64,000 nt of DNA, taken from Mikania micrantha (lineage: Eukaryota > Streptophyta > Magnoliopsida > Asterales > Asteraceae). The DNA lies in assembly GCA_009363875.1 (NCBI GenBank), contig CM018696.1, positions 22,209,475 through 22,273,474 of the forward strand, in the 5' to 3' direction. The position numbers and the translations under genes are program-made. Under the pieces are notes generated by a model. The model worked only from the letters and a program-made list of their open reading frames with translations, did not search any database and had not been told where the DNA came from. Of the stretch, positions 1 to 12,351 are shown piece by piece; the first letter of the stretch is position 1, and the number at the start of each line of letters is the position of its first letter.

Positions 1-774
1 ATCTAAATATGTAAAAGATCTTCTGAATAAATTTGAAATGAATGATTGCAAAATAATTTCTACCCCTATGGCAACCGCACCTGGAATAACTCCAGATGAA
101 AATGGTGAACCTATAAATCAAACACTCTACAGGTGTATGATTGGATATTTGATGGATCTCACTGCATCAAGGCCGGACATCAATTATCCAACATGTGTTT
201 GTGCAAGATACCAATCTACCCCTAAACAATCTCATTTATCATTTGTGAAGAGGATATTTAGATACCTAAAAGGTACTCCTATACTAGGTATTTGGTATCC
301 CGCTAATCAATCTTGCAAGCTTGTTGGTTTTTCAGATAGTGATTATGCAGGATGTTCACTCACCAGGAAGTCTACTTCAGGAGGATGTCAGTTCTTTGCA
401 AATTGCTTGGTCTCATGGTAAAGCAAAAAAGCAAACTTCAGTGTCAAATTCAACTGCTGAAGCTGAGTACATTGCAGCAGCACATTGCACTGCCCAAATC
501 CTTTGGTTACAATACCATCTGTTGGACTTTGAAATAACGGAACTAAAAGCACCACTCCTAATAGACAGTGAAGCTGCCAAAAATATAATAAAAAAATCTT
601 GTCTATCACTCTAAAACCAAACATAAATAAATAAGGCATCACTTTATTAGAGATTGTTTTGAAAAGAGATTGATAGTACAAATAACCAAATAGCAGACAT
701 ATTTACCAAGCCTTTGGACTCTTCAACCTTTTCTAAGTTTGTTTCCAAATTAGGCATGATAAATATGAGTTAAT
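1..774 (+). pseudogene. Copia pol 3' end (end of RT, RNase H)
   Basis: The translation gives the end of Copia reverse transcriptase and RNase H. Visible blocks are LMDLTASRPDI, RIFRYLKGTPILGIWYP, SDSDYAGCSLTRKSTSGG, then after a +1 shift near 415 SNSTAEAEYIAAA and LLIDSEAAKN, and finally IADIFTKPLDSSTF. This is the usual RNase H order (D...AEAEY...DN...TKPL). The catalytic Asn-type position reads DSE instead of the common DNQ/DNT. At least two frame breaks (about 415 and 610) separate the blocks. The 5' end is cut by the window edge. Assignment to Copia RNase H is secure, and assignment to Sirevirus depends on the extra ORF downstream. Confidence 0.85.
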
Positions 775-1763
775 AAATAATAAATATGGTTAAGAATATG
801 TTTCTAAACCTTGAAATAAATAAAAGGATAATTCTCAAGATTATCCTAACAACGGATAAATGGGAAAACCACTGATGAAACAACCGTGGTTCTTTTCTCA
901 GTGGTTGTCCTAAAACACGGATAGACTCTGTGGTTATACTAACCACTGAATTATACATATTCACTGTTATAATTGATCCGTTGTTACATTTGAAACATTT
1001 TGTGGTTTCTACTCCTTCCGTGGTTTTCCCCTTGATAACTTATCCATGGTTAAAACTCTTTTGTAGTTAATGTTCTCTTCCTTTCTTGGTTATTAAATTC
1101 TTGATAATGATGCTTGATTTGACCGTCACTAATCACTCTGCAAGATTAGACTCCCTACAATTAATTGAACTGACACTCATTAATTGTTCTCACGGCTCGA
1201 AAATATCCTCTCATTTTACCATTTTACCCCTCTTACTTCAAATGACCACTGATCATCTTTTCCTTATTTATATCAGTGGTTATCTTCTTCCGTCCTTACA
1301 CTAATCCTTGGAAAGCTTCTTGATCTTCTTTATGATCAAGAATATACTTCTTTCAAATTCAAAACTCAGAATGATGCTTATGGCGAAGGACAACCGCTTG
1401 TCAGGCATGTCGCCTAGCACGACGCACTTACACTGACTTCGTCTGAGCTCAATGCTCATGATGATGGTGTGTAACGGCATCGGACCTGGAGTCATTCTTA
1501 ACAAAGCTTTTTCTGTACATTAGGGTGTGCATGAACGTACTGATTTGTCCTTTGTCTTTCTCTCTCTTGCTTACAGGTTTGTCCAATGCGTAAAAACCTT
1601 AAGGTAAAACTTTAAGTTTGTTATAAGAAGTGGAGTTTTCTTTATTGAAACCGCACCCATCTGCAACGGTTACATCTTTCCCTTATTTATCTCTCTAAAC
1701 TTAAGGCAAAAATTTGTAATCGCACTTTGTTCTTGAAACTGTTCTTAACTCATCACAACATTC
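775..1763 (+). other. Spacer between Copia pol and extra ORF
   Basis: Non-coding internal sequence of the Copia element. It contains several copies of ACCACTGA and its reverse complement TCAGTGGT (near 868, 897, 944, 1246, 1272), plus CCGTGGTT words. Related ACCACT and CCGCGG words recur in the LTR starting at 5560, which ties the two parts to one element. No open frame with recognisable product is seen. Confidence 0.45.
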
Positions 1764-4700
1764 ATGGCGTCAAATGCTTTGAAACTCAAGCCGGTTCACA
1801 ACCTCGGAGCCTATCTTGCCAACTCTTCTGAATACCCTCACTACGACGAGGTCGTTGACATTCTGGTAAATTCCTTTGTTCACACTGCTAATACTATCAA
1901 CCCTCCTATCTCTGAAGTTACCCTAAATCAGTTTTGGGCAAACTCTGCCTTGGTGTCAAAGGATGACTCTGTTGAAGGCATCACCGTAGTGGTTGCTGGT
2001 CAACAAGTCTCCATCAACCTCTCCAAAATAAGTGTTGCCTTAAATCTGGGTGATACTGAGGCACCTACCACTGTTCCTCTAAAACTTATTCATGATGTTT
2101 TTGTTTAGTGTGATTATCAGGGAGACCTAAAGAACAGAACCTTGTAGAAAGTCTATTTCTATCCTAAGTACAAGTTTCTGTATCACATCATTTTACTATA
2201 TGTTTCTCAAAAGATAACTAGTTGGGGAGAAATGTCGTATGACATGCAATATGTCATGTATGCAATTTTGTCCAACGAAAGAGTCAATCTGTCCCAAATA
2301 ATTTTTGATCACTTGGTACATCACCAAAAGAGTCCAAATTTTTGTTGTACACTCTTTTTGTGATGGTATGTCTGTTTGCTGATATTAATAATGTTTGTCA
2401 CATTGCTCCTATTTCTACTGTCAAGAACATTAACAAGCAAGTGTTCACTAGGTTGAACATTGGGGCCAAACTTATGGATGACACTGAGGACACAACCGTT
2501 CTTGGTGAACCCACATACACCTCCTCCTCCACACTTGTAAAGGTACATGCCAAAAGAAAAGCATCTACCAAAGCCACAAAACCTAAAAAGCCCAAAAAGA
2601 CTATTCAGGTAGTTGAGATCCCTAAACAAGTCTCTGTCCCCACTGGACAGGTAGATCTCTCTGTTCCATCCTCATAGATAAATCTTGAATCTCAACCCCA
2701 TCTAGCTCCACATCAATATTCTCCACGGGATGATGTTGTAATGCAAAGGAATCCCACACAAACCACTGAAGTGTCACTTGACACTCAAATGGCCGTCCAC
2801 TCTCCCAAGGACACTTTTGTTTCCTCACCACAAAAGGCCTTTGACTCTATTTCCCAAGTTATCCATGAGATTGATTATCATTTTGAGCACATTGGTTCTC
2901 CTCCCCCTCACCAATTGAGGAGCATCTCCTTCAAACCTCGGCTCAAAATCATCAATCTCCTACCCATGGAGAAGAGGATGAGATCAGGGTGTCTAGTCCA
3001 TCTAAACATCAGGATCATATCTCTAGAGCATCCATCTCACATGAAATCCCAATGGGTCTTCATCTGGATGGATCAGGTAATAAGACTCCAGATATGGCAA
3101 CAGTCAATGAAGTTCTTGAAAATGAGTCTGGAAATCCCCAGAATCAAGAAAAAGGGGTACATGAAATTCCTGAGATGGACTCCGGTCATGCTAAAATTGA
3201 CTCACTAGTCAGGGATTCAGATAATATCCGTAAACGGTTGGACGAATCAGATCTTAAATTAAAGGATTTGACAGCTTCTGTTACTCATATCCAGGCTGAT
3301 GTGACTAAGCTCACTGAGCTAGTCACAAAAATCTTGAATAATCAAGTCCCGCAACCCCAATCCATCCCCATGCAGGCATCTTCATTTGAAGGATCCCCAA
3401 ATACTCCACCTACTTCCACTACACCCACCTTCTCTAGCCAAACTTTTCAAGAAGTGTTAAACCCACTTCTTAACACCCATCTCACCTCCTTTTTCACCAA
3501 CTTTACCAAACACTTCCTTACCACCCAAAAGCCATAACTGGATCTACTGAAAATATCAGTAGATTCCAAATTTTCTTCTTTACAACATAGAGGTGGCTAA
3601 TCACACTATCTTTCTAGTATCTCTCACAGGATTAGCTCATCCTCCTCCTTGGTTCAAAGAACAGGATGATGAAGCAAAAAGAGGGAGAATGAAAGGCTCC
3701 TGTCTAAAGCTCAAGCTGCCAAAAAGGCTAAAGACAGGGATGAGCAAAGAAGAATGAAGGAAATAAGACTGAAGAATCAGGAGGCACTTCTTAAAGCTGC
3801 ACTAGATAAGCAATTTTAGACTGAAGCTGCTAAGACCAGTTCTGAACAAAAACAAAGGGAAGCTGAAGCTCCAGTGGAAGCTGGAACATCTGGTGTGACC
3901 AGAAAACCCAAACCCACCAAATCAGCTCCCACCGAAGCAATAAAACTCACAACCACTGCCCCTCTTCCTTTGCCTTTACCACTCAGGACATACCAGTTCA
4001 AACTGAGTCTGTCCAATCTGAACATAACCCAATTTCTCCCAAACAAACTTCTCCCACTATATCCATTCCTTCTTCACCCATACAAACACATAAAGAAAAT
4101 TCACCTACCCTTTCTCCCAATTCTGCTTCTCAAACCCTTCTAGAACTATCTTCACATACCTCACTTCCCACTACTCTAAATGCATCCAAAATAGGCCAAA
4201 AACCAGCTCCCATAATCACTCAGTCTTTCACAAAAACACAGAAGAGTGTGGCCAGAAAATCCAAAACCCCCACCAATAAATCTTAGAAACCTTTAACTCC
4301 CATTCAAGAACCAAGCTCAGACCCAAATGATGATCAACCTATTGCCTCTCTTATTCCAAGAAAGAGAAGACTTGTATTGGTTGATGATGATGAGTCGTAC
4401 CCATACAAAACCACCAACGCTTGCAAACCAATAAAGCCAGCTGTTGTTGAACCTAAGAAAACTTAAACCTCCCTTCCAAAAGAATCATATTCTCCTGTAA
4501 GGCAGTTCTCCACAACTGAAGAACTTCAAAACATAAAGAATAAAGAGGCTAAAGGGGAAAATAAGATCTTAGTTGATCTTGAAGCCATTGGTCTTTTAGG
4601 AGATGAGTTGGTCAAAGTCTATCAGGAACAGATAGCCATGCTGGATCAGCAACAAAACAAAACTTATCAACTTGAGAGGGAGCAACTGATCAAGTTCTTG

Positions 4701-5528
4701 CTGAATAAAGGTAAGTATAAAATTGAAACCTTCAGCAATTGGGATATTATAGGTCTTAGAAATGAAGCTGAGGCTCTTTCTAAAACAATAAAGGCAGACA
4801 TTAAGAAGAAGACCCTTGAGCAAAGAAGAATAAAACACATCCTCATTCAAAATCAATAGGGACCAAAGAACACAATCATGAGATAGAGAGATGACATATT
4901 GTTTGATGAATGGTCTAAATGCAAAAGAGAAAACAGTGATCATCCTAAGCTCTAGAAAGAAACTACTCCATCCTCTCCCACTATTGTGTCTAAGCTCAAG
5001 GATGCAGATCCAAGCACCATGCTTGACCATTTGCTTAATGCACCTCTTGGAAGTCTAGATGTTGGATCTGAAGCACCTCCATCTGTTGTCAATTTCAGAT
5101 CTAAGGTCGAAATTGAAAAGGGAATTCTTCCTAATCTTCTAAGGGACTATGGGCCTCATTAGCATGTTGTAGTCAAGAAAGTACTTGACTCCAAGGATCA
5201 AGTAAAAAGAAGAGAAATAATTCACTGGCCTGCCGGAGCTCCTCTTCCCTTGAGTTCCACTCCTAATCCCAACTCCTTCAGATCACAAACTCTAGAGCTA
5301 GAATAAAGAGATGGTTTTATGACCCTGTCTCCAAAAGTATGATCATTGAGAGATTCAATGGATCAAGAACTTTCTTCTCAGATTGGGATAAAATTCTCAA
5401 GTTGCCCAATCATGATCTGAATGAAATGTAGCATAAGACCTTGGAAAATGCTGAAACAGAATATGATGTCCTGAAATACGTGCGAACTCTCAGAAATAAA
5501 ATTGGTTTGGCTTTAAGGCAAAAATAAA
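1764..5528 (+). pseudogene. Decayed extra (env-like) ORF of Copia/Sirevirus
   Basis: A long degraded coding region opens with MASNALKLKPVHNLGAYL and holds an NQFWANSALVS block. About 350 nt later comes a block with SWGEMSYDM and IIFDHLV. This matches the N-terminal layout of extra ORFs seen after pol in many Asteraceae Copia elements (an F-W-A block, then a W-x-E-F-like and F-D-x-M/L-V block). The middle is Lys/Pro/Ser/Thr-rich (KASTKATKPKKPKKT), and a heptad-like segment at about 3200-3340 suggests a short coiled coil. The last part is charged and helical (about 4530-4860). Stops occur at 2106, 2675, 3536 and 4857 among others, with frameshifts near 2340 and 2990. No function beyond retroelement accessory protein can be assigned. 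Confidence 0.55.
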
Positions 5529-5559
5529 TGGTTTTTCCTTCATTAGTCTAGAGGGAGAT

Positions 5560-5880
5560 TGTTGGAAAATAAGGACTGATGAGCAAAACCACTAAAGCCA
5601 GACCAATGAATAGAACCGCGGACTGACCAACCGCGGATACCTTTTCTTCCGTAAGCAGAACTACTGAACTTCAACATCGGAAGCTCAACAACGAAAGATT
5701 CGCAAAAGAACTACCACGGACCTTCTTGACTTCAAAAGATAATAGCTAAACCTTATCCTTTCGGAAGAAAACCACTGTTTCGGAAGACAACCCCTGATTA
5801 AGTATTAACCAAAAGTCTGAAGTCCTTGTTCCTGGTTAAATAAGCCCTGACGAGTCTTTCAACATTTAGATAGACAAGAT
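5560..5880 (+). mobile_element. 3' LTR start of the Copia element (truncated)
   Basis: A purine-rich tract GAGGGAGAT (5551-5559) is followed at once by TGTTGG, the usual plant Copia LTR start. The LTR contains CCGCGGA and ACCACT words like those in the internal spacer, and CTTCCG/CGGAAG words. No matching 5' LTR lies in the window and no clear CA end with a target-site duplication was found, so the LTR looks truncated. Confidence 0.55.
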
Positions 5881-8199
5881 TAAAGATTAAATTATCACGG
5901 ACTAGTAGATGAGTCTCAAATGCGTAATATGTAAGACTGATATGTTAGTTACTAATAATATTACAGGGTGATTCATACGCGGAAAGTTTGAGTGACTGAT
6001 AAACAGTCTTAGATACATAATATCTAGGACTGATTTTAGTCGCGTATAATAAAAATAATGCAAATTATTTGGGACTAACCTTCTTCTCTAATAGAAGCAG
6101 AAGATATTATGGACTAAATAGTTATTAACATTTTCATGACACACAACTATAGAGATTAAATTATCACGAACTATTGATAATCGATGGTTAATAGGGTTAA
6201 AATTGGTCAAATAATGCCAATAGTAGTCAATTAGGTTTTTATTTAAGGGTAAGTTGTGGTTAAGCATGTGACTTGCTATAACTCATTACCATGTAATATG
6301 ACCCATTATAAACAAATTTAATATACTAACCCCATTTAACTCGTAAAAACATATATGACGCATTACAACTTATGAAGACATAATATTAAGACATAATCTC
6401 ATTGCAACTCAATTCGATTGTTAAACACTATCGATGCTTATCCTGCCATGTTAAGGAGCCATTATAATTCATTATAACATAATTTAACTATTGCAACTCA
6501 ATTTAACGCAATGAGACGTATTATTGTGATTCGCTTTTCATCACGTATATTGTGACTCTTCAGACCTAATATGGTCCATTATGTGATATATAACCTATTA
6601 TAACTTAAGACAACATAAATACAACTATAATTAGTTAATAATTAATTAGTTGACATGAAACCTATAATATATTTTATCATAATAAAAAATACAATCTTAT
6701 ATTATCTTATATTTTACTTTGCTTATTATAATTTATATTTATATTTAAATATGTGTCTTTTTCAAAAAAAAAAATATTTTTTAAAAACTAATAATTCTAG
6801 CAATTTTAATCTCCATAAAAAAATTAAAATCTTTAATTTTTTTTCCTACTAAAATTTTCAAGTTTTCTTTCAAATTCATTGATTTCCCTTCCTTTCCTCT
6901 CTTTTCAAAATCCTCTCCCTAATTTCATGTTCCTGCTTTCTTTTCTAACCCTCCATAAGTCTTTTCTCTAAATTGATTCTAACCCTACTTCTAATTGTGA
7001 GTCGGCTTTCGAAACCCTACTTCACACAACTGGCCATCTATCTCACCGGTGTGTATGCGCTGATCCATTTTTTAAAAAATATATCATTGTGGTTTTAAAT
7101 CAAATTCATACTATGAATTTGTCCTATCCGATTGCTAGCATAGTATAAAGATAGAGGTACTTCAACTTTGTTTTAAGTTTGATATTACGTTAAAGATACC
7201 TAGGATAAAACCTTTAACTTTGTTCCTAAGGTTTCAACATTAGTTTGGAATTTGTGTTGGTGCCATTATCTCACTTTTCAATAATTACTATCTGTATGTT
7301 TACATATTATCAATATATGTTCAATATGATTTAGGTTATATTTATTAATTTAATATATGTAGATTTAGCTTCTTCAAAATGATTTATATAATGTTTTTAT
7401 GTAGTTCAGTTTGTTCAATATGATTTCTTCATATGATTTAGTTTTCTAGGTGTACTTTTGTTTAAAAAACACTATTAAGCTCATATTTACTATAAAATTT
7501 GTTGCAGTTGAGAATTGAGCCTAAACTACAATGCTATCAAGAACAAGCATGCTATGTTATAATTTATAAATGTTGCTGATTCTTGAGTGGTTCATATGTA
7601 GCCCTTTGTTAATTTCTTAGTTATTTTGTTGAACTTATGTGACTGATAAAAGTAATAAGTATTGCATTTTGATATTTTATAACTGTAGTTAATTCTTCAA
7701 TGGATCATATTGTAGGCTATTGTTAAAATTTTAATTTTTTGTGAAATTTATGTAATTTAGGGCAGTAAAGATGAAATGAACAGGGGATACTTGTTGATAT
7801 GGCATAACTCAAAGAACTTGATCAAAAGGTAGGTTCTTTATTGAATAATAAGTGTTTTGATATATTAAGATTATGCAAATTCTTTAGGGTTTATGCTTTT
7901 TAGTTAATTTTGATTTTGGTTGACATATGCTATGGATACACACTACAAATAAGGTTATCATTCAATCAAGAGAAGATGGCAATATTTCATGCTATTGCTC
8001 ACTACTTTTGGAACCAACATTAAATCAATGAAGGTTGATACGCAGGAAACTACTTTAATGTGGCTTCATTCCAAGCAACCTTCAGGTCTAATTTTAGTTT
8101 TTCTTTCATTACTTAAATTACAGCGATTATATATTATTATTTGATACTCATATTCCTAAAGGTACAATCTAGATTAGATGGGGCATTGACTATCTATTA
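5881..8199. other. AT-rich intergenic sequence without a recognised gene
   Basis: A 20-nt word AGATTAAATTATCACG is repeated at about 5884 and 6152, enclosing a GGACTGAT/ACTGATTTTAGTC-rich stretch similar to 14040-14410, perhaps a decayed DNA-transposon subterminal region. From 6240 to 7060 short words such as CATTATAAC recur. Around 7780-8090 there are short coding-looking stretches followed by GT (AACCTTCAGGT near 8080-8085), which could be relics of exons, but I do not recognise a product. Confidence 0.3.
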
Positions 8200-8445
8200 G
8201 ACCATCCACAGCGGTCACCCCACTGAAAATCCCTTCCCACTGAAATTTCCTGTCACATCATCACCTCGCTGAAAACCACAAAACCCCACAGTGGTCATCC
8301 CACTGAAAACCCTTCCCCTCTATTCCACATCATCAACATTAAAAATAAATAAAAAACATTACAATAAATTAAAATAATTCAATATTTTACAAAAAACACA
8401 CATTACATTAAAAAACAAAAACATATTAAAAACCTACTAATCGCC

Positions 8446-10611
8446 TTAGATGCTACGAACAACAATATCGGTGTGAATCCTTTCGATATGTTCGACCAAA
8501 TCGGCTTTTAACGAGTCGTGAATGCTTTTGTTTCGTAACGCCAAAATTTGGTTATCTCTGCGTGAGTCATCAATATCAAAAGGAGATGGCGGTTTGTCTT
8601 CATCCGGTACAAATGGGCTAATCGACTTGTCCTCACATTCAAGTATCATATTGTGTATTATGATACAGACATACATAATCGATCTAATTTTTTTTGGGAT
8701 GCCATGCTCTAGCCAGATTTTTTATAATTTGAAATCTTTTTTTAACAACACCAAAACCCCGCTCGACATCCTTCCTTGCACCCTCTTGAGCTACTTGAAA
8801 CCTTTTCCGTTTAAAGGTTGTTGGACATGTTATTGTTTGCATAAAAACCAGCCATTCTGTGTAAATCTCGTCAGCAAGATAGTAACCGTGAGCGTTCTCG
8901 TTATCGTTACAAAAAACGATGATTGTGGAAACACACTGCTTTCCATATCATTGAGTAACGGTGACGAGTTTAGGTCGTTATTTGCACCGGGCATGCAAAA
9001 TATGCATGTCAAATCCATAAATCCTGTGAAGCAACTGCTTCAAGAATAATCGAGAGGCATCCATGATCGCCTCTCATAAATTGTCCTCTCCATGCAACCG
9101 GACAATTTTCCCAATCCCAGTGCATACAATCAATACTACCAAGCATGCCGGGAAACCAATGATAATTTTCATGGTATTCATACAAATTCATAACATCATT
9201 ATAATTTGGTTTGCGCAAATATTTAGGACCATAGAGTCGACGGATATTCTTACAGAAATTATAAAGGCATTCTCCGAAAGTGTTGTCTGACATCTGTAAT
9301 TAGTCATCCATTATGTTTGTCGTACTCCCGTACGCCAATTGTCGAATAGCCGACGTACACTTTTGTAAAGGTGTAAATCCTCGCTTGCCTTGAGCATCCC
9401 ATTTCAATTGAAAATAAGTATTCGCACCCTCTAGGTCGTTGACGATACGTTCAAATAAAGGTCGTTGCATCTGGAAACGCCTCTTGAACGCCTTCTCATT
9501 ATACAACGGTTCGCTTCCAAAATAATGACGCATCAAAAGATCATGTCCCACTTCCCTGTCTCGATTCATTTGAAGTCTTCTAATGATAGGCTGTAAAGAC
9601 TTATAAAAGCTGATGCTCACCAAACTTCAATTTTGTCTAAGTATCAAAGACTACAAGGATAAACAGTCTTCGGAAGGAAGGAGTTCCTCTTCGGAAGCAA
9701 TGTTGCTTCCGAAGAGTAACTCACTCCTACTGAAGGTTGTACAAGACAAATACTTCGGAAGGCCAGCACTTAGAGATAAAGCTTCAGAGCTTACAAAGAC
9801 ATAAAGCTTCTGAAGAACTAAAGGCTTCCGAAGACTAACAGCTTTCGAAGATTCTCTTCTGCTCCTGATAGACAAAGACAAAGACTTCCGAGGTTAATCC
9901 TCTGACAAAGACTGTAGCTGAGTACTTTTATAAGTACAAAAGGGACTGACACAAGACATGCTTGTCTGAGTAAAGACAAAGATAACATTCCGATAGTCAG
10001 ACATAGTACCTTACTTCCCTTCCTCAGCATTAAATGCAAAAGATCATCTGAAGCCTTGAAGATCAACAACATTAAATGTCTTTTGTATTTAGCTAGTCTT
10101 TTGCTTAAGTCAATGTCTATATTTGTAATGATTGTAATTGAGTGTCTTAGCCTGTTAAGACACTCTACATACTAGAATAAGCTTTACTTTATGTATTGTC
10201 TAGTATACTCAACTAGTATTCCTACGAGTATACAGTTGTAGCCTTGGCTATATAACCTCTCATTGTAAACTTGTTAAGTGTGTGCTTGTCTGTTTACACT
10301 TGTAATACTTTGAGAATAATATATCTTTGAGCTTGAATTTACTCTTGTGTTCTTATTGTCATTCAAAGATTATTTTTTCACCATTGAGTGTTTGTGAGAT
10401 TCTTATAATAGATATTCCGCATCAGTTAGATTGAAAGAGAGAAATACTTGTGAAGTGTTGTTTGAAGTAAACAACCCGATCCAACATAGGCCGAGGAATC
10501 TGAGACGCGTTTTGTTGAGCCATCGTTGACAACAACGATATAAAAACCTCGACACCCTCGCTATCAGAAGATGAAGAGGATGATGAAAAACACCGGAGAG
10601 GATGATGACAT
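8446..10611 (-). pseudogene. PIF/Harbinger transposase (broken)
   Basis: Read on the minus strand from a possible start at 10611, with the coding part interrupted at 10491-9592 by the solo LTR. After the insertion comes NRDREVGHDLLMRHYFG and FKRRFQMQRPLFERIV, then a break at 9300, MSDNTFGECLYNFCKNI, and PGMLGSIDCMHWDWENCP with the first catalytic Asp. Next are RGDHG and LEAVASQDLWI, then GANNDLN with the second Asp, then after more breaks DVERGFGVVKKRF with the third acidic residue, and finally the C-terminal CIIIHNMILE hallmark. Order and motifs fit ALP1/PIF-like DDE transposases of about 350-400 residues. Several stops and shifts make it a pseudogene. Confidence 0.8.
9592..10486 (+). mobile_element. 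Solo LTR with TAGGC target-site duplication
   Basis: The 895-bp block starts TGTAAAGAC and ends GATCCAACA, and is flanked by the perfect 5-bp duplication TAGGC at 9587-9591 and 10487-10491. It interrupts a PIF transposase gene, and no retroelement internal sequence is present, so it is a solo LTR left by unequal recombination. The left third has eight palindrome-like CTTCCGAAG/CTTCGGAAG boxes. A TATA-like TATATAACC lies near 10248 and AATAA near 10315, which suggests plus orientation. The palindromes and length recall Sirevirus/Copia LTRs. Confidence 0.85.
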
Positions 10612-10916
10612 TCTTATAAAAAAAATAAATTGTATAAAAATAGAGATAGTTTGAATGAAAATAAGTGTGTAAAATGGTTGGAATGAGAGGTTTTTATAAA
10701 GTTTGATTTTTTTAAAAAAAAAACTAGCCGTTCAAAGTGGGGGAGGGGCCCACTTGAATTTTGAAGGGGCAATAGGATTGAAGGGGGCATCACAGGGAGC
10801 GGGGGCCGTGGAACCCTCCCGGGCGGGAGCCGTGGAGCAGGGTGGCGGTGTTCCCGCTACACCCCGCCGAATGGGTGGAGGCCGCTGGCCCGGCGGCTTA
10901 GGCGCTGTGGGTAGCC

Positions 10917-11022
10917 AATTATTAGGTGAAAACTCAATGAGAACATCCAATTGATCTCTCGCATCCACAACATTGTTCTCCATCTTTTCATCACATGTCA
11001 ACAGTTCATATTTTAGATTGTT
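10917..11022. other. Short spacer between transposons
   Basis: On the minus strand a short open stretch (MENNVVDARDQLDVLIEFS) runs leftwards into the GC-rich end of the PIF element. It looks like coding relic but is too short to identify. Confidence 0.2.
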
Positions 11023-11737
11023 AGGGGTGTTCAGTTTTCGAATATGACTCGAAAAAATCGAAATTCGATTCAATTTCAATTTGAAAAACACCAAGTCGAA
11101 ATTCGATTCAAATTTTCAAATTCGATTCGATTCGTAATATAATATCGAATTTCATATTTTTAATTCGATTCGATTCGAAATTCGAATTTATATATACTAC
11201 TATATTAAAAAAAAGACTTTTTAATTAGGTGGTTTAGTTTATATTATACACATATGTCAATTTAATTATAAAATGCCCATAATTTTAACACTTTTAAATA
11301 AGCTAAACCCAAAAATTCACAACAAAAACGTTATTCTGAAGGCTTGAAAAATTAATCATTTTGGTTGTTAATTTATAATATTTCGATTACTTGTCGCTTT
11401 ATGTTTTTTGTATATTATCATTGGCATTATATATTGAACTTTATCATTTTATTAGTTTAAATCAAATATCTAATATTACAATTTATATGTTGGTTATTTG
11501 ATATTTGGATGTTTAAGGTTTTGATTATTAGATATTTTGAATATATAAAAATAGCAAGTATAAATATTTTTTTAAGTATATTCAAATCAAAACAATTCAA
11601 ATTCTAATCGAATTCGGATCGAATTCGAATTGGTTTTCTCGAATCGATTTCGAATTCTAATCGAATTCGAATGCTCTTAAAAAATTCAAAATTCGAAATA
11701 TTCGAGTTATTCGAAATTCGATTCGATGAACAACCCT
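11023..11737. mobile_element. Non-autonomous inverted-repeat element rich in ATTCGAA
   Basis: The ends are AGGGGTGTTCA at 11023 and, reverse complemented from 11737, AGGGTTGTTCA. Both ends continue into dense repeats of ATTCGATT/AATCGAAT words (about 11040-11190 and 11590-11737), while the middle is AT-rich. The ends resemble non-autonomous hAT-type elements of plants. No matching 8-bp target duplication was seen, so the class is tentative. Confidence 0.45.
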
Positions 11738-12351
11738 ATGACTTCATCATCATTTCACAGTTATTTGTTCTAATTTGTATTATCTATTTTGATTTAATGT
11801 TCAATTGGGCTAGAACAATGATTTTTGGATGATATTTGGGAGTTTTGTATATCCGGAGGGGGGGGAATGGATGTAATTTAATTATTTGATTATCATCCCA
11901 CATATTTGATTATCTAATATTACAATTTATATGTTGGTTATTTGATATTTGGATGTTTAAGGTTTTGATTATTAGATATTTTGAATATATAAAAATAGCA
12001 AGTATAAATATTTTTTTAAGTATATTCAAATCAAAACAATTCAAATTCTAATCAAATTCGGATCGAATTCGAATTGGTTTTCTCGAATCGATTTCGAATT
12101 CTAATCGAATTCGAATGCTCTTAAAAAATTCAAAATTCGAAATATTCGAGTTATTCGAAATTCGATTCGATGAACAACCCTATGACTTCATCATCATTTC
12201 ACAGTTATTTGTTCTAATTTGTATTATCTATTTTGATTTAATGTTCAATTGGGCTAGAACAATGATTTTTGGATGATATTTGGGAGTTTTGTATATCCGG
12301 AGGGAGGGAATGGATGTAATTTAATTATTTGATTATCATCCCACATATTTT
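11467..12351. repeat. 444-bp tandem segmental duplication
   Basis: Copy 1 (11467-11910) and copy 2 (11911-12351) follow head to tail with an offset of 444 bp. Both start TATCTAATATTACAA and end near ATCATCCCACATATTT. They differ by only a few substitutions (for example TAATCGAATTC versus TAATCAAATTC) and a G-run change near 11860/12300. The unit includes the right half of the ATTCGAA element plus about 170 bp of flank, so the duplication came after the transposon insertion and is recent. Confidence 0.9.

Larger units (their letters stand above)
1..5880 (+). mobile_element. Ty1/Copia (Sirevirus-like) retrotransposon, 3' half
   Basis: This is the 3' portion of a Copia element whose 5' part lies outside the window. 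The order is end of pol (to about 774), a non-coding spacer with repeated short motifs, a long decayed extra ORF region (1764-5528), a purine tract at 5551-5559 and an LTR start TGTTGG at 5560. An extra ORF between pol and the 3' LTR is typical of the Sirevirus (SIRE) group of Copia elements, where it is often called envelope-like. Many stops and frameshifts show that the copy is dead. The LTR seems to stop near 5880, where the sequence character changes, so the 3' boundary is approximate. Confidence 0.7.
8200..10916 (-). mobile_element. PIF/Harbinger DNA transposon, interrupted by a solo LTR
   Basis: The ends are imperfect terminal inverted repeats: GACCATCCACAGCGGTC at 8200 and, read from the other strand at 10916, GGCTACCCACAGCGCC. 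TTA precedes the left end. The right flank reads AAT, so the 3-bp target duplication is not intact. Inside, on the minus strand, are all parts of a PIF-type (DDE_Tnp_4 / plant transposon protein) transposase. A later solo LTR (9592-10486) splits the 5' part. Without it the element is about 1.8 kb, a normal size for this group. Inactive because of stops, frameshifts and the insertion. Confidence 0.75.

Noticed and set aside
10703..11094. Open frames on both strands in a GC-rich patch
   Set aside because: They span the PIF terminal inverted repeat and its flank; base composition explains the lack of stops.
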